Positions 61,213 through 64,000 of a DNA stretch of 64,000 nucleotides are shown here, one piece after another. Position 1 is the stretch's first letter; each line of letters begins with the position of its first letter. Both the position numbers and the translations under genes were made by a program. The notes under the pieces are model-generated. The model saw nothing but the letters and a program-made list of their open reading frames with translations. It was not told the origin of the DNA and made no database searches. Origin of the DNA: Planifilum sp021793745 (GTDB lineage Bacteria; Bacillota; Bacilli; Thermoactinomycetales; DSM-44946); the NCBI GenBank assembly GCA_937983105.1, contig CALKAM010000004.1, positions 21,397 to 85,396 on the forward strand, given 5' to 3'.

Positions 61213-64000
61213 TGGCGGTCGGAATCTTCGCCGGTTTGCTTGTGGCGGCCGTCCTGGCCACGGCCTTTCTCCCGGGGCGCGATCCCCATCTGCGGCGCGT
61301 GGCGGTCCGAAACCTGACGGTCCGCAAAAGCACGACGGTCTTCACCGTGATCGGGGCGATGACCGGAACGGCGCTGATCACGACGTCGCTGCTCCTCACC
61401 GGTTCCATTCAGGCCAGCGTTGACCGGTTTTTTGAGGAGCAGTTCGGCCGGATCGTCAGCGACCTTTCGGCGGACGGGCAAAAAGGACTGAAACGTTCCT
61501 ACATGACGGCGGAGGATGTGCGGCACATCGAGCGCCTGGCGGAGAAGGAGAACTACGATCGCGTATTGCCCACCGTCGGTTTGACGGTGACCCTCGTCAA
61601 GCCGGATGAGAAGGGCAGGCCCCTTCTCCTCAGCCCGAGAACCTACGTGCACGGATGGGACCCGGCGGCGGCCGAGAAGTTTGATCCCGAAGCGGCGAAG
61701 GAGATCCCCTCCGACCTCGCGGCAGGAGAGATCGTGCTGTCTGATCGGGCGGCGAACCGGCTGGAGGCCCGGGAGGGGGATCGCCTTCTCGTCCTGGATG
61801 CCGGCGGCCGGAAGCAGCCCTTTACGGTGAAAAAGGTGGTGGCTGAACGGGGCTTGACCGGCTACCGCGGGCTGGAAAAGGCCCAGGCGACGGCCCTGGT
61901 TTCCCTCGATGCGGCGCGGATCCTCTCAGGCATCGGGGCGGACGGCTATAATCATGTTCTTCTCGGCCGTTCCCGGCCCGACGCACTGTCCAGCTGGCTG
62001 TTTCGGAGCGGCGGGGTGTTCAGGTTCGAGAGGGAAGGGTGGGTCGTCTCCAATGTCCGCGAGATGGCGGCCCACGATCTGGATCAATTGTTTAGATTCA
62101 TTCCCGTCTTTTTCATCGCCGGCCTGAATGCGATCCTGATCGGTTTGGCCCTGATCGTCAACATCTTTCGGATGATCGCCGAGGAACGCCGCCGGGAATG
62201 GGGCATCCTCCGGGCGATCGGGATGAGCCGGCGCGACCTTTCACGCCTGTTGAGGACGGAGGGGCTTCTGTATGCGGGGTTGTCCGCCTTGCTCGGGGTG
62301 ATTGCGGGCATCGGTCTGTCTTATTTGCTCCTGATGCGGTTGAAGGACACATTCCACCTCATGGCGGAATACGGGAGTCAGCTGACGGTTCGCTTCCTGT
62401 TTCGTGTGGACCCCGTTTTCCTTCTTGCGGGTTTCTCGATCGGCCTTCTCACCGTCCTCCTGTGTGCCGCCCTGGCGGCCCGCGGGGCGGGAAGGGTTTC
62501 CATCGTCGAAGCCCTGCAGCGGAGCGGAGGTCAGGATAAAGGTAGGGTGACCCGAAAACGTTCGGTTCTCCGGGTGGCGGGGGCGCTCATGGTTTCCGCG
62601 CTGACCTTTTCCCTGTTCGCCGTCACCATGACCCGGGGCTTTCGCGAATGGGTCGGCGATACGGGTCAGCCCCTCATCGTTTTTGTCGTCGGTTTTTTGC
62701 TGGTCGCGCTGACGATCGTCTCCGTCATCGCGATCATGCCCCGGCTCTTTTCGGGAGTCGCCCGCCTGTTTCGCCCCTTTCCCCGGCGGTTGGGGGAGCT
62801 CATGCTGGCCTTCCGCTATCCGGAAGTGAATCGCCTGCGCACGGGCCTGCTCTTTTTGATGTTTACGCTGGTGTTGTATCTCACCAGCTTCTCCAGCGTG
62901 TTTGTCTCCTCCTTTGCCACCTTTTTCGGCGATTTCGACGCCCGCAGGGCGACGGGGGGATACGATTTCGCGGCAACCGCCGCCGGGGAAGTTTCCACGC
63001 GGGATCTGGAAAACATGCTCCAGTCCTCGGAATATGTGGATTTCGGCGCCATCGATGCGGCGGTGGCGGTTCCCTATGTTGAATTGGCCGAAACGGTCAA
63101 CGGGGTGGATCAACGGTATGCCGAGACCAACGGCCTTCGCCTGGTAAAACGGGACAAGCGCTATGCGAGCGACCGCGCCCTGTGGGAAGAGGTGGCGCGC
63201 AACCCCGATGTGGCCGTGGTGGAGGAGAATTGGTTGAAGTGGTCCTGGGACGAAGGGCAGAAAGGGATGGCCTCCCGCACCAAACCGCTCGCGGTGGGGG
63301 ATGATTATCCCCTAACCGTCGACGGGCGGGTGGTCGCCCGCAAGAAAATCATCGGCATCGCCCGAAGCGAAAGGGAAAGTTACGGGTATCCCGCAACCGG
63401 CGGGGTATGGGTCAAAGCCGGTGAAATTGGCAAGCTGACCGAAAGCGGGGGAAATATTCAAACCGCCCTGTTGATCCGGGCCCGATCGGAGGATTCGCTT
63501 TCGCAGCTGAGCAGGGGCCTTGAAAAAACCTTCAACCTGAACAATCTTTTCGGCCTGAAAAATCCGCGGGAGGAATTTTGGCTCTCCAATCTCAGCTTCC
63601 GCACCCTGTTCTCGCTGTTTGAGGGATTCAGCGCCCTGGCCACCTTCATCGGCATCGCCGGGATGATGGTGGTGTTGTTCCGGTCGGTGCAGGAGCGGCG
63701 CCAGCAGATCGGCATGCTCCGCGCCATCGGGCTGTCGGGACCGTCGGTTTTCCGCATCCTGCTGATGGAGGGGGCCTTTATCGCCTGGACGGGGATCGCG
63801 GCGGGCATGGGGATCGGCTGTTACAGCGGATACCTGATGATTCGGGCCCTTTCCCCCGAGGGAAGTGTGGCCGTCCTCTTCCCCTGGTTGAAGCTGGCCG
63901 GTTATTTCGGCGGAGCGCTGTTGATCACCCTGTTGTTCGCGATGATCCCGGCCCGAAAGGCGGTCCGCCTGTCCCCCGCCGAGGCGACGCGGTATGTGGG
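61212..64000 (+). CDS. FtsX-type ABC permease (runs off the window)
   Basis: At least 929 codons remain open to the last base. About eleven membrane helices are arranged as two FtsX domains with large extracellular parts after helix 2 (near 70-290) and again near 600-790. The cytoplasmic signatures RRREWGILRAIGMSRRDLSR and ERRQQIGMLRAIGLSG mark both FtsX units, and PARKAVRLSPAEATRY near the edge suggests that only a few residues are missing. Translation starts at ATG 61212, sharing one base with the ATPase stop (TGATG). Long permeases of this type export lipoproteins, peptides or drugs; the substrate is unknown. Confidence 0.93.
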   Translation, partial: MAVGIFAGLLVAAVLATAFLPGRDPHLRRVAVRNLTVRKSTTVFTVIGAMTGTALITTSLLLTGSIQASVDRFFEEQFGRIVSDLSADGQKGLKRSYMTAEDVRHIERLAEKENYDRVLPTVGLTVTLVKPDEKGRPLLLSPRTYVHGWDPAAAEKFDPEAAKEIPSDLAAGEIVLSDRAANRLEAREGDRLLVLDAGGRKQPFTVKKVVAERGLTGYRGLEKAQATALVSLDAARILSGIGADGYNHVLLGRSRPDALSSWLFRSGGVFRFEREGWVVSNVREMAAHDLDQLFRFIPVFFIAGLNAILIGLALIVNIFRMIAEERRREWGILRAIGMSRRDLSRLLRTEGLLYAGLSALLGVIAGIGLSYLLLMRLKDTFHLMAEYGSQLTVRFLFRVDPVFLLAGFSIGLLTVLLCAALAARGAGRVSIVEALQRSGGQDKGRVTRKRSVLRVAGALMVSALTFSLFAVTMTRGFREWVGDTGQPLIVFVVGFLLVALTIVSVIAIMPRLFSGVARLFRPFPRRLGELMLAFRYPEVNRLRTGLLFLMFTLVLYLTSFSSVFVSSFATFFGDFDARRATGGYDFAATAAGEVSTRDLENMLQSSEYVDFGAIDAAVAVPYVELAETVNGVDQRYAETNGLRLVKRDKRYASDRALWEEVARNPDVAVVEENWLKWSWDEGQKGMASRTKPLAVGDDYPLTVDGRVVARKKIIGIARSERESYGYPATGGVWVKAGEIGKLTESGGNIQTALLIRARSEDSLSQLSRGLEKTFNLNNLFGLKNPREEFWLSNLSFRTLFSLFEGFSALATFIGIAGMMVVLFRSVQERRQQIGMLRAIGLSGPSVFRILLMEGAFIAWTGIAAGMGIGCYSGYLMIRALSPEGSVAVLFPWLKLAGYFGGALLITLLFAMIPARKAVRLSPAEATRYV

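Noticed and set aside
1..64000. CRISPR array, tRNA or rRNA genes, insertion sequences, prophage genes
   Set aside because: No regularly spaced repeats, tRNA-like cloverleafs, transposase motifs or phage genes were noticed. The T-box and S-box leaders are the only large structured RNAs with clear support.

Overview
The window reads as a stretch of chromosome from an endospore-forming, Gram-positive bacterium of the Bacillales with moderately high G+C (roughly 58-60 percent by eye). The evidence is spoIIGA-sigE-sigG, spoVD and spoVE inside the division and cell wall (dcw) cluster, a DAP-type MurE, bacillithiol synthesis (bshC), S-box and T-box leaders, and PyrR attenuators. Gene order and base composition fit the Thermoactinomycetaceae (Planifilum/Melghirimyces-like); that placement is inference. 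No rRNA, tRNA, CRISPR array, insertion sequence or prophage was seen.

Region 1 (1-4.7 kb): the end of panE, an MFS exporter, bshC and ahcY. Region 2 (4.8-24.3 kb) is the dcw cluster: mraZ, rsmH, ftsL, two class B PBPs (vegetative type and SpoVD), murE, murF, mraY, murD, spoVE, murG, murB, murA, divIB, ftsA, ftsZ. It starts with an extended -10 promoter followed by three 10-bp MraZ boxes. Region 3 (24.4-31.5 kb): spoIIGA-sigE-sigG, then the ylm cluster (ylmC, pgeF, yggS-type ylmE, sepF, ylmG, ylmH) and divIVA. The spoIIG-type promoter has a 22-bp spacer and Spo0A-box-like sites, and the sigG ribosome binding site lies in a perfect hairpin. Region 4 (31.5-37.6 kb): T-box-controlled ileS, a DUF5665-type membrane protein, a YteA-type zinc-finger protein, lspA and rluD.

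Region 5 (37.6-47 kb) is the pyrimidine operon pyrR-pyrP-pyrB-pyrC-(carA remnant)-carB-pyrF-pyrE, with PyrR-type attenuators before pyrR, pyrP and pyrB. It has two anomalies. carA is reduced to 83 codons by two in-frame deletions that remove the glutaminase active site. pyrK and pyrD are absent, with carB and pyrF overlapping by 4 bp.

Region 6 (47-64 kb) is accessory. It holds an MFS gene broken by an in-frame amber codon, an AraC/GyrI-type regulator, and a MerR regulator with a paired SMR exporter, one SMR subunit carrying an extra N-terminal membrane domain. Then come an unknown SHOCT-like membrane protein, a B12-binding radical SAM protein behind a structured leader, a metabolite:proton symporter under a SAM-I riboswitch, a SolA-type flavin oxidase, and a VOC protein. 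Last is a two-component system (kinase frame broken at a G7 run) beside an ABC exporter whose FtsX-type permease runs off the window. The most novel leads are the carA remnant with the missing pyrKD, the S-box-controlled symporter, and the 2TM-SMR fusion under a MerR-type promoter.
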